Positions 40,564 through 47,904 of a stretch of DNA of 60,127 bases are shown in pieces. The number at the start of each line of letters is the position of its first letter. The first letter of the stretch is position 1. The DNA is from a bacterium (GTDB taxonomy: Bacteria > Bacillota > Clostridia > Oscillospirales > Oscillospiraceae). The notes under the pieces are model-generated. The model did no database searches. It was not told the DNA's origin and worked only from the letters and a program-made list of their open reading frames with translations. The DNA lies in contig SFVC01000011.1 of assembly GCA_004560375.1 (NCBI GenBank), positions 1 through 60,127 on the forward strand. The letters are read 5' to 3'. The position numbers were made by a program, and so were the translations under genes.

Positions 40564-41337
40564 ATGCGTGACGATAACAGACGGCGCCCCCCCGTGGAGG
40601 CCGAGGCCGACGGCCTCATCGAGGGCCGCAACGCGGTGATCGAGGCCCTGCGGGCGGGCACGCCCATCGACAAGATCTACATCGCCCGGGGGGAGACGGA
40701 CGCCACCCTGGGCCACATCGCCTCCACCGCCCGGGGGAAGGGTGTGGTGGTGACGGAGGCGGATCGCCGGAAGCTGGACGGCATGAGCCGCACCAAGAGC
40801 CACCAGGGGGTCATCGCCGTCTCCGCCGTCCGGGAGTACGCCAGTGTGGAGGATATTCTGGCCGCCGCCCGGGAGAAGGGGGAGCCGCCCCTCATCGTGG
40901 TGTGCGACGAGCTGAGCGATCCCCACAATCTGGGGGCGGTGATCCGCACGGCGGAGTGCGCCGGCGCCCACGGGGTGATCATCCCCAAGCGGCGCTCCGC
41001 GGGGCTGACGGCCATCGTGGCCAAGACCAGCGCCGGGGCGGTGAGCTACCTGCCGGTGGCCCGGGTGGCCAACCTCACCAGCCTGCTGAAGGAGCTGAAG
41101 GAGCAGGGCCTGTGGGTGTTCGGCACCGCCGCCGATGGCGGGACAAGCCTGTATCAGGCAGATCTGAAGGGCCCCGCCGTCCTCGTCATCGGCAGCGAGG
41201 GAGACGGCATGGGCCGTCTGGTGCGGGAGCAGTGCGACTTTCTGGTGTCTATCCCCATGAAGGGGAAGCTGAACTCGCTGAACGCCTCCGCCGCTGCCGC
41301 CATCGTACTATATGAAGCCGTTCGGCAAAGGAGATAA
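40564..41337 (+). CDS. rlmB: 23S rRNA (guanosine-2'-O-)-methyltransferase RlmB/TrmH-family
   Basis: The 257-residue protein begins with a substrate-binding domain (EGRNAVIEALRAGTPIDKIYIARG) and ends with the SPOUT methyltransferase fold. The three SPOUT motifs are present: DPHNLGAVIRTAE, VIGSEGDGM and the IPMKGKLNSLNASAAAAI knot motif. RlmB methylates a guanosine in 23S rRNA with S-adenosylmethionine. AAAAGGAG precedes the ATG. It is 3 bases from the following gene, so both are likely in one mRNA. Confidence 0.93.
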   Translation: MRDDNRRRPPVEAEADGLIEGRNAVIEALRAGTPIDKIYIARGETDATLGHIASTARGKGVVVTEADRRKLDGMSRTKSHQGVIAVSAVREYASVEDILAAAREKGEPPLIVVCDELSDPHNLGAVIRTAECAGAHGVIIPKRRSAGLTAIVAKTSAGAVSYLPVARVANLTSLLKELKEQGLWVFGTAADGGTSLYQADLKGPAVLVIGSEGDGMGRLVREQCDFLVSIPMKGKLNSLNASAAAAIVLYEAVRQRR

Positions 41338-41340
41338 CCC

Positions 41341-43440
41341 ATGTCCGATGAAATGAAAAAGCAGGGCGGCCGGGAATATTCCGTGGACGAAATTCTGGCG
41401 GAATACGGCTCAAAGCGGACGGGCGCCAAGGTGGTGGACTTCCCGGAGCGGAAGGACGCCGCCCCCGGCGATGATGGGGAGGAGCGCACCATCCGCTTCC
41501 CGGCGGCGGGGCGGACGGCCCCCAAGCCTCCGGCCAAGGACGAGCCCATCCCGGAGATCGTGCCGGAGAACGTGGGCCGCTCCATCGGGGCCCGGCTACA
41601 TACCCTGCTGCGGAAGGCGGATCACTACGCCGACCATATGTACGATCAGGCGGAGCCGGACGAGGCCGCCCGCAGGGCGGAAAAATACACCCCCGGCGTG
41701 GATCGGGAGGAGGTGCCCGACGAGGAGGATGAGGTTTCCCGCCGCCCCCGGCTGCGGCTGGTGCGGCCGAGGGAGCTGCCCCCGGACACTGCCCCCAGCC
41801 GTCTGGCTATGCTGTACGGCAAGGGGATCAAGGGGCAGGGGCGGCGGGTGCGGCTGGCGCTGCTGCTGGGGCTGGCGGCGGCGGTGTGCTCGGTGGAGCT
41901 GCCCTTCCTGCCCTGGAGAGCCCTGGAGCCGGCGCTGGGGGCCTTTGGGCTGACGGTGTACCAGTTTCGCGCCCTGATTTTGAGCGCCCTGCTGCTACTG
42001 ACGGGGCTGGTGTGCTATGAGATCCCGGCGGCGGGGGTGAAGCAGCTGGCCACCCTGCGCCCCCGGGCGGAGAGCATCCTGTTTCTGGCCTGGGCCTTTA
42101 CCCTGCTGGACGGCCTCACCGCCGGACGGCTGGAGCCCCGGTATGCCTGTCTGCCCTATTCGGCGGTGACGGCCCTGGGGCTGGCCTTTGCCCTGCGGGG
42201 GGTTCACGCCCGACGCCGGGGAGATCGGCTGTCCGCCAAGGCCGCGTCCCAGGTACGTACCCCCTACGTGGTGTCCCGGGACGAGAAACTGTGGTCCAAC
42301 AAGCCCACCTTTACCAAGTCCCCCGGCTCCAACGCGGGTTTTGGCAGCCAGCTCCAGATGGAGGACGGGGGGCAGCGGGCCTACCGCTTTGCCGCGCCCC
42401 TGCTGCTGCTGGGCAGCCTGCTGTGCGCCCTGCTGGCGTCGGTGGGCCAGGAGACGCCCGGGCGGTTCCTGTGGGCGGCCTCCGCCTGCTTCACCGCCTC
42501 CGGATCCTGGTCGGCCCTGCTGACCTTCGGCCTGCCCTATCGCAAGCTGGCGGAGCGGCTCCACCAGGTGGGGGCGGCGCTGGCGGGCTGGACGGGGGCG
42601 GCCAGGTGCGGCCAGGGGGGCGTCATCGTCACCGACGGCGATCTGTTCCCCACCGGCTCGGTGACGGTGGCCCAGGTGAAGGTGTTCGGCAGCGCCGCCA
42701 CCGAGAAGGTGGTGGGCTACACCGCCTCCATGACCCGGGCCATGGCCTGTGGGCTCACCCGGCCCTTCCACAACCTGCTGCGAACCCAGGGGGCCATGTA
42801 CCGGGATGTGTCCGGCCTGGAGTGGCACGAGGGCGGGGCCTCCGGGGTGATCCGGGGCAAGGAGGTGCTGGTAGGCACCGCCGCCTATATGCACCTGATG
42901 GAGGTGCCCCTGCCCGCGGGGCACAACATCAAAAACGCGGTGTTCTGCGCCATCGGCGGGCAGCTGTCCGGGATGTTCCTGCTCCACTACGCCATGGACG
43001 GCGGGGTGAACCCCAGCCTGTCGGCGCTGATGTCGGCGGGGCTGTCCCCGGTGCTGTCCACCCGGGATCCCAACCTGATCCCCGACCTGCTGGAGCAGAA
43101 GTTCAAGCTTCCGGTGGACAAGCTGGAGTTCCCCCCGGTGGGCCGGCGGCTGGAGCTGTCCCAGGCCGATCTCCAGAGGGAGGGGGCGCTGGTGGCGCTG
43201 TTGAGCCGGGAGGGACTGGGCCCCTACTGCGATGCCCTGGTGGGGGGCCGCAGGCTGCGGTTCGCCACCAGGCTGGGGCTGGTGTTTGCTCTGGCGGGGT
43301 CGGTCATCGGGCTGTGCCTGACGTTCTACCTGACCTCTATCGCCGCTTTCGGGTCGCTGACGGTGGCGAATTTCCTGATCTTCATGGCGGCGTGGCTGGT
43401 GCCGGAGGTGCTGATCGCCAATTGGGTGAATCAGTTTTAG
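41341..43440 (+). CDS. Degenerate P-type-ATPase-like membrane protein (probable pseudoenzyme)
   Basis: The 699-residue protein starts 3 bases after rlmB. A charged cytosolic N-terminus (about 1-170) leads to several membrane helices (between about 175 and 285, and about 340-400). The next section recalls a P-type ATPase: VIVTDGDLFPTGSVTVAQV is in the place of the DKTGTLT phosphorylation site, and GGASGVIRGKEVLVGTAAYM resembles the nucleotide-binding domain. Where TGDN is expected there is STRDPN. The catalytic Asp is lost or shifted, so ATP-driven transport is unlikely. Two C-terminal helices close the protein. The role is unknown; scaffold or regulator is a guess. Confidence 0.7.
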   Translation: MSDEMKKQGGREYSVDEILAEYGSKRTGAKVVDFPERKDAAPGDDGEERTIRFPAAGRTAPKPPAKDEPIPEIVPENVGRSIGARLHTLLRKADHYADHMYDQAEPDEAARRAEKYTPGVDREEVPDEEDEVSRRPRLRLVRPRELPPDTAPSRLAMLYGKGIKGQGRRVRLALLLGLAAAVCSVELPFLPWRALEPALGAFGLTVYQFRALILSALLLLTGLVCYEIPAAGVKQLATLRPRAESILFLAWAFTLLDGLTAGRLEPRYACLPYSAVTALGLAFALRGVHARRRGDRLSAKAASQVRTPYVVSRDEKLWSNKPTFTKSPGSNAGFGSQLQMEDGGQRAYRFAAPLLLLGSLLCALLASVGQETPGRFLWAASACFTASGSWSALLTFGLPYRKLAERLHQVGAALAGWTGAARCGQGGVIVTDGDLFPTGSVTVAQVKVFGSAATEKVVGYTASMTRAMACGLTRPFHNLLRTQGAMYRDVSGLEWHEGGASGVIRGKEVLVGTAAYMHLMEVPLPAGHNIKNAVFCAIGGQLSGMFLLHYAMDGGVNPSLSALMSAGLSPVLSTRDPNLIPDLLEQKFKLPVDKLEFPPVGRRLELSQADLQREGALVALLSREGLGPYCDALVGGRRLRFATRLGLVFALAGSVIGLCLTFYLTSIAAFGSLTVANFLIFMAAWLVPEVLIANWVNQF

Positions 43441-43488
43441 ATGGTTAATCCCATATTGCGCTTCGGGAGGAGCAAGCTCCTCCCCTGC

Positions 43489-43522
43489 GAAAAAGAGCTC
43501 CCGGCAACGTGTCGGGAGCTCT
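43489..43522 (-). terminator. Terminator of the NMT1-type ABC operon
   Basis: A 10-bp stem (43494-43503 with 43513-43522) begins at the stop codon of the ATPase gene and is followed, on the minus strand, by TTTTT. A second hairpin at 43465-43484 may serve the rightward gene. Confidence 0.75.
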
Positions 43523-44103
43523 CATGTTATCCGTAGCGGCGGCCCGTCCAATCCGATCACCCGGTCGCAGGCCGCCAGCACCGGGGCCTGGTGGCTGGCC
43601 AGCACCACGGGAACCCCCAGCCCCCGCAGCCGCTCCAGCATCCGGGCGGCGCGCTGGGGATCCACCCCGGCAAAGGGCTCGTCCAGCAGCAGCGCGTCCC
43701 CGCCCAGGGCGGCGCACCGGGCCAGGGCCAGCCGCCGGGCCATCCCCCCGGACAGGGCGGCGGGGTAGGCGTGCTCCTCCCCCTCCAGCTCGGCGAGGGC
43801 CAGCCAGCGGGACAGTTCCGCCCGACGGGAGCGGGGGAGCACGTCGGTGATGTGCTGGCCCACGGTGCGCCAGGGCAGCAGGCGATCCTCCTGGAACAGG
43901 AAGGCGGCCCGGGCGGGGTCAAGGCCGTCTACTTTACCCCTCTCCGGGCGGGCCAGCCCCCCCAGCACCCGGAGCAGGGTGGTCTTGCCGCAGCCCGACG
44001 GCCCGGACAGGGCGGTGAGCCCCTCCTCTGGAATTTCCAGGGAAAAGCCGTCCAGCACCACCTTCTCTCCATAACGAAGGGTTATATTTTGCAGGGATAT
44101 CAC
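43522..44103 (-). CDS. ABC transporter ATPase (nitrate/sulfonate/taurine-type)
   Basis: The GTG at 44103 is the best start, as it directly precedes the ISLQNITLRYG opening; the longer frame is the permease read out of phase. The 193-residue ATPase is short for the SsuB/TauB family but has Walker A GPSGCGKTT, a Q-loop in FLFQEDRLLPW, signature LSGGM, Walker B LLLDEPFAGVD and switch His in ASHQ. It overlaps the permease gene by 4 bases and is the last gene of the operon. Confidence 0.88.
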   Translation of the reverse strand: MISLQNITLRYGEKVVLDGFSLEIPEEGLTALSGPSGCGKTTLLRVLGGLARPERGKVDGLDPARAAFLFQEDRLLPWRTVGQHITDVLPRSRRAELSRWLALAELEGEEHAYPAALSGGMARRLALARCAALGGDALLLDEPFAGVDPQRAARMLERLRGLGVPVVLASHQAPVLAACDRVIGLDGPPLRIT

Positions 44104-44846
44104 GCTTTTTGCCCCCTCTCCAGCGCTCGCCGCAGCAGCCCCTCCAGCAGCAGGGACAGGGCCACAATGGCCAGCGTCCAGGCGAACAGGTCGGCGGTCT
44201 CCAGCCCCAGCTTGGCCTGCTGGATCCGGGAGCCGATGGCCCGATCCGGGGGGCACAGCACCTCCGCCGCCACCCCGGACTTCCAGGCCAGGCCGAAGGC
44301 GGTGAGCAGTCCGGCGGACAGGTGGGGCCGCAGGGAGGGCAGGTAGATCAGCGCCAGGGTTTTCCACCGGGAGAAGCGGTAGGCCCGGGCCAGCTCCAGC
44401 AGCTTGCCGTCCAGGCTGTTCAGCCCGGAGCTGAGGGCGCCCCACACCACCGGCAGCACCATCAGCCCCGCGATGACCCAGGGGATGGCCGTCCGGGGCG
44501 TCCACAGGTAGACCAGCAGGATGAAGGACACCACCGGCGTGGCCCGCACCACCCGGATGGCCGGGGAGGCCACCGCGTCCGCCCAGGGGAAAAGGTGGGT
44601 GAGAAAGGCCAGCGCCCCGCCCAGCAGCGCCCCCCAGAGCAGCCCCAGGAATACCCGCCCCAGGGTGGCCCCCACTGACAGCCAGAAGTCCGCCGTCCCC
44701 GCCAGGGCCAGCAGCCGCCCGCCCACGGCCAGCGGCCCGGGGAGGAGCAGGGGCTGGCCCACGGCCCAGGCCGCGATCTGCCATACCCCCAGCCAAAAGA
44801 CCGGGGGTATGGCGTATTTCAGCAGATTTTTTCGTGTGCTTCCCAT
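44100..44846 (-). CDS. ABC transporter permease (nitrate/sulfonate/taurine-type)
   Basis: The 248-residue permease has six membrane segments and the inner-membrane signature (ELARAYRFSRWKTLALIYLPSLRP) that docks the ATPase. Its ATG overlaps the stop of the binding-protein gene (TAATG), indicating coupled translation. It belongs to the SsuC/TauC/ThiX type of permeases. The substrate is not evident. Confidence 0.9.
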   Translation of the reverse strand: MGSTRKNLLKYAIPPVFWLGVWQIAAWAVGQPLLLPGPLAVGGRLLALAGTADFWLSVGATLGRVFLGLLWGALLGGALAFLTHLFPWADAVASPAIRVVRATPVVSFILLVYLWTPRTAIPWVIAGLMVLPVVWGALSSGLNSLDGKLLELARAYRFSRWKTLALIYLPSLRPHLSAGLLTAFGLAWKSGVAAEVLCPPDRAIGSRIQQAKLGLETADLFAWTLAIVALSLLLEGLLRRALERGQKA

Positions 44847-45928
44847 TACGGGATATAATAGATCCCATCGTCGGGCACGGCGCCGCCCACGGCGGCGGGG
44901 TCGATGGAATAGAGGGTGCGGAAGTAGCCGGAGACGGCGCTCATCATGTCCTCCCCGGCGATGAAGGTCAGGTGGCACTGGGGGATGGCCTGCTTGGCGA
45001 TGCCCGCGCTGGGGGTGATGTTGTAGCCCGCCACCAGCTCCGCCGCGGCGTCAATGTTGTGGTTCACAAAGTCGATGGACGCCTCATAGTCGGTGAGGAA
45101 GTTGGCCACCCGGTCGTGGTAGGTCTCCAGGTACTCGGTGCGGGCCACCACGGCGGTCATCACCAGCTGGCTGCCGCTTTGCAGCTCATCCCACGCCTCG
45201 GTGACGTCGATGGCGGCGCGGATTTTGCCTTCCCCCTTGGCGATGGCGGCGGTGGCGGCGGGGACGGGCAGCATGGCGTACTGGATCTCCCCGGACAGCA
45301 GCTTGGCGCTGATCTCGGAGGCGTCGGCAAAGACGAGCTCCACATCCCTGCCCACCTCAAGGTCATTTTCCTGTAATAAATAGCGGAGAATATACTCCGG
45401 GTTGGCGCCCTGCCCGGCGGAGTAGATGGTTTTGCCCGCCAGATCCGCCACGGAGTTGAGGGACGTGCCGCCGCCCCCCTCCAGGATGTGGAGCACGCCC
45501 AGGGTGCCCACGGCGATGATTTTCACCCCGCCGTCGGTCTTGTTGTAGAGGTTCACCGCCACGTTGGAGGCCATGGTGGCGATGTCGATCTCACCCTTGG
45601 TGAGGCCCGCCACCAGCTCGCTGTTGTCGGTGTAGATCTGGTAGTCGTAGTTGCCAAAGCTGAGGGCGGCCTTGTCGTTGTCGATGTTGTCCAGCAGCTT
45701 GGCCGCGCCGATGCCGGTGGGGCCGGACAGCACCGCCAGGCGAATCTCGCCGGCCTCCAGGTCGGTGGGCGTTTCGGTGGGGCCGGCGGTGGGTTTCTCC
45801 GTGGGGGAGACGGTGGCCTCCGGGGTGGAGGAGGCGGTGGGCTCCGCCGCCCCGGGCTTGCAGGCGGCGAGAGAGAACAACAGGGCCAGGGCCAGCAAAA
45901 GCGCCGGCAGCTTGTGATACTTTTTCAT
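44846..45928 (-). CDS. NMT1/THI5-like ABC substrate-binding lipoprotein
   Basis: The 360-residue protein has a lipoprotein signal with lipobox SLAAC (Cys23), a Thr/Pro/Glu-rich spacer and an NMT1/THI5-type periplasmic-binding domain (RLAVLSGPTGIGAAKLL, AGQGANPEYILRYLL). Relatives bind sulfonates, nitrate, pyrimidine precursors or other small anions. It overlaps the upstream Crp/Fnr gene by 4 bases. It delivers its ligand to the permease encoded immediately downstream. Confidence 0.9.
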   Translation of the reverse strand: MKKYHKLPALLLALALLFSLAACKPGAAEPTASSTPEATVSPTEKPTAGPTETPTDLEAGEIRLAVLSGPTGIGAAKLLDNIDNDKAALSFGNYDYQIYTDNSELVAGLTKGEIDIATMASNVAVNLYNKTDGGVKIIAVGTLGVLHILEGGGGTSLNSVADLAGKTIYSAGQGANPEYILRYLLQENDLEVGRDVELVFADASEISAKLLSGEIQYAMLPVPAATAAIAKGEGKIRAAIDVTEAWDELQSGSQLVMTAVVARTEYLETYHDRVANFLTDYEASIDFVNHNIDAAAELVAGYNITPSAGIAKQAIPQCHLTFIAGEDMMSAVSGYFRTLYSIDPAAVGGAVPDDGIYYIP

Positions 45929-46581
45929 GGTAAGGCTTCCTTTCTGGTTTCGTTCAGCACATTCCGGAGGGCCTCCGGCTGGAGGATGCGGATGGTTTTT
46001 CCCTCCCGGGAGATGGTTCCCGCCCGCTCCAGCGCTTCAAAGGCCCGGTACAGGGTGGCCCGGCCCACGCCCAGCCGCCGGCCCAGCTGGGTGGCGGACA
46101 GGGTGAGCTCCTTGTCCCCAAACGAGAGCAGGTAGCGGGCCAGCTTGCCCTCGGCGGAGGGGGCGGACACCGCCTCCAGCCGCTGGCTCAGAAACTGGAT
46201 CCGGCCGGACAGGTAGGCGGCGTAGTCCTCCGCAAAGGAGGGGCACTCCCGCAGCAGGCGGCGGACGCACTCCTGGGGGAGGAGCAGCGTCTGGCAGGGG
46301 GAGAGGGCGGTGAGGGTGGTGGGATAGTGGGCGCTGTCGTTGAACAGCGCCGCCGCACCGAACACGTCCCCGGCGGAAAGGGTGGCCATGAGGATGGACT
46401 CCCGGCGCACCTCGATGCGCCCCCGGAGCACTACCCCCAGGCACCGGCGGAACCGGCTGGGGCCGTACACCACGCCCCCTTTGGACACGGTGAGGAGATC
46501 GGATTCCTCCAGCATCCAGGCCCATAGAGGCGGATCGATCCGGCCCAGCAGGGGATGGCCGCGGAGGATGGTCATATCCAT
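45925..46581 (-). CDS. Crp/Fnr-family regulator of the ABC operon
   Basis: The 218-residue protein has the effector beta-roll (LGVVLRGRIEVRRE, LSAGDVFGAAALF) and a C-terminal helix-turn-helix (SATQLGRRLGVGRATLYRAFEALE). It lacks the cysteines of the regulator at 18133. It is the first gene of the operon and overlaps the binding-protein gene by 4 bases. A 28-bp dyad covers its promoter start, so it probably controls its own operon. The effector may be related to the transported ligand. Confidence 0.88.
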   Translation of the reverse strand: MDMTILRGHPLLGRIDPPLWAWMLEESDLLTVSKGGVVYGPSRFRRCLGVVLRGRIEVRRESILMATLSAGDVFGAAALFNDSAHYPTTLTALSPCQTLLLPQECVRRLLRECPSFAEDYAAYLSGRIQFLSQRLEAVSAPSAEGKLARYLLSFGDKELTLSATQLGRRLGVGRATLYRAFEALERAGTISREGKTIRILQPEALRNVLNETRKEALP

Positions 46582-46590
46582 GGGTTCCCT

Positions 46591-46618
46591 CCAAACTGTT
46601 TCAAATGGTACAGTTTGG
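46591..46618. promoter_or_regulatory. Inverted repeat, likely operator of the Crp/Fnr-ABC operon
   Basis: CCAAACTGT (46591-46599) and ACAGTTTGG (46610-46618) are perfect 9-bp arms with a 10-base centre that carries further partial symmetry. It begins right after the -10 box. Confidence 0.75.
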
Positions 46619-46648
46619 AGTATAGCAGACCGGGACGTTTTCTGTCAA
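46619..46648 (-). promoter_or_regulatory. Promoter of the Crp/Fnr-ABC operon
   Basis: On the minus strand TTGACA (46648-46643), 18 bases and TATACT (46624-46619), with TGC before the -10. Confidence 0.7.
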
Positions 46649-46694
46649 GGGGGAGAAAAAAAGAAAAACTTCATCATTTATTCACAGACGGGCC

Positions 46695-46723
46695 TTGTAT
46701 TTTCTTCCGCTGTCCGTTATACT
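46695..46723 (+). promoter_or_regulatory. Promoter of the LCP gene
   Basis: TTGTAT (46695-46700), 17 bases and TATACT (46718-46723) precede the gene with a leader of about 95 bases. Confidence 0.6.
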
Positions 46724-46826
46724 AATGTGCGGTCAAAAGTTGACATAATGCGGGGGAATGCGACTGCCCCCGACGTTGAGTGCCGCCCGGGAAGATCCGG
46801 ACGGCGGCAGAAAGGATGCCGTTTTC

Positions 46827-47849
46827 ATGAGCAACCCGCCCAAACGCACGAAAAAAAGTGCCAAACGCTCCCCCTTGAGCCGGATTCTCCGGGGGCTGTA
46901 CATTATATTGTTCTCCCTGTCCCTGGTGGTGGTGGTGTCCTATGTGGCGCTGAAATTTTTTGCCCCCGCCCCCGATCGGCCCACCCAGGTGGATTTTCCC
47001 ATTGAGCCCGATGAGTCGGACGCGCCGGAGCAGCCCTCCAGCGGGGTAGAGGATCCCAACACCGGCAACAAACTGACCCTGAACCGCCGGAAGGACGTGT
47101 ACACCTGCCTGCTGCTGGGGGTGGCCGACCAGGGGGGCAGCGACACCATCATGCTGGGGGTGTTCGACACCGCGGCGAAGCGGGCGTCCCTGATCTCCAT
47201 CCCCCGGGACACGGTGGTGCGGTATAACGGATCCTACATCAAGATCAACGCCTCCTACTCCTACGGCGGGGTGGAGGCCGTCCGGGAGTGCGTGTCCCAG
47301 ATGCTGGCGGTGCCCATCGACTACTATGTGAAGGTGAATCTGCGGGCCTTCCGGGAGATTGTGGACGAGATCGACGGGGTGGATTTCAACGTGCCGGTGG
47401 ACATGAACTATGACGATCCCGTGGGGAATCTCAGCATTCACATCAAGGCGGGCTACCAGCACCTGAACGGCAAGCAGGCGGAGGGCGTGGTGCGCTGCCG
47501 CAGCTGTTACGCCAACGCGGACATCGGCCGGGCGGCCACCCAGCGGGCCTTCCTGGCGGCCCTGGCCAAGCAGACCATCACCCTGTCCAACGTGACCAAG
47601 GTGACCAGCCTGATCAACATCCTGAACACCTATGTGGAGAGCGATATGCCGCTGAATACCATGGTATACTTCGGCACCCAGGCGGTGGGCATGGATCTGG
47701 ACACGTCGCTGGACATGGCCGGCCTGCCGGGCAAGTGGATCAACCCCTTCTGGCAGCTGGAGGACGACGAAATCCTGGAGATCGTGAACGGTCTGGGGAT
47801 CTATGAGGAGCAGGTGCCGGCCTCGGTGCTTCGGATCAGCCACCCATAA
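46827..47849 (+). CDS. LytR-CpsA-Psr (LCP) family cell-wall glycopolymer ligase
   Basis: The 340-residue protein has a basic cytosolic N-terminus, one membrane helix (about 24-45) and an extracytoplasmic LCP domain. The LCP pattern is visible in LLLGVADQGGSDTIMLGVFD, SIPRDTVV and the DIGRAATQ/R motif that contact the lipid pyrophosphate. LCP enzymes attach teichoic-acid-like or other polymers to peptidoglycan. Such a polymer is needed for SLH proteins such as those in this window. AAAGGATG precedes the ATG. Confidence 0.9.
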   Translation: MSNPPKRTKKSAKRSPLSRILRGLYIILFSLSLVVVVSYVALKFFAPAPDRPTQVDFPIEPDESDAPEQPSSGVEDPNTGNKLTLNRRKDVYTCLLLGVADQGGSDTIMLGVFDTAAKRASLISIPRDTVVRYNGSYIKINASYSYGGVEAVRECVSQMLAVPIDYYVKVNLRAFREIVDEIDGVDFNVPVDMNYDDPVGNLSIHIKAGYQHLNGKQAEGVVRCRSCYANADIGRAATQRAFLAALAKQTITLSNVTKVTSLINILNTYVESDMPLNTMVYFGTQAVGMDLDTSLDMAGLPGKWINPFWQLEDDEILEIVNGLGIYEEQVPASVLRISHP

Positions 47850-47856
47850 TCGAGAC

Positions 47857-47893
47857 AAAGAAGATCCCGGTCAAGCTGACCGGGATCTTCTTT
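47857..47893. terminator. Bidirectional terminator
   Basis: A 17-bp perfect stem (47857-47873 with 47877-47893) separates the convergent LCP and nucleotidase genes. Confidence 0.93.
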
Positions 47894-47904
47894 ATGGATT
47901 CGTG

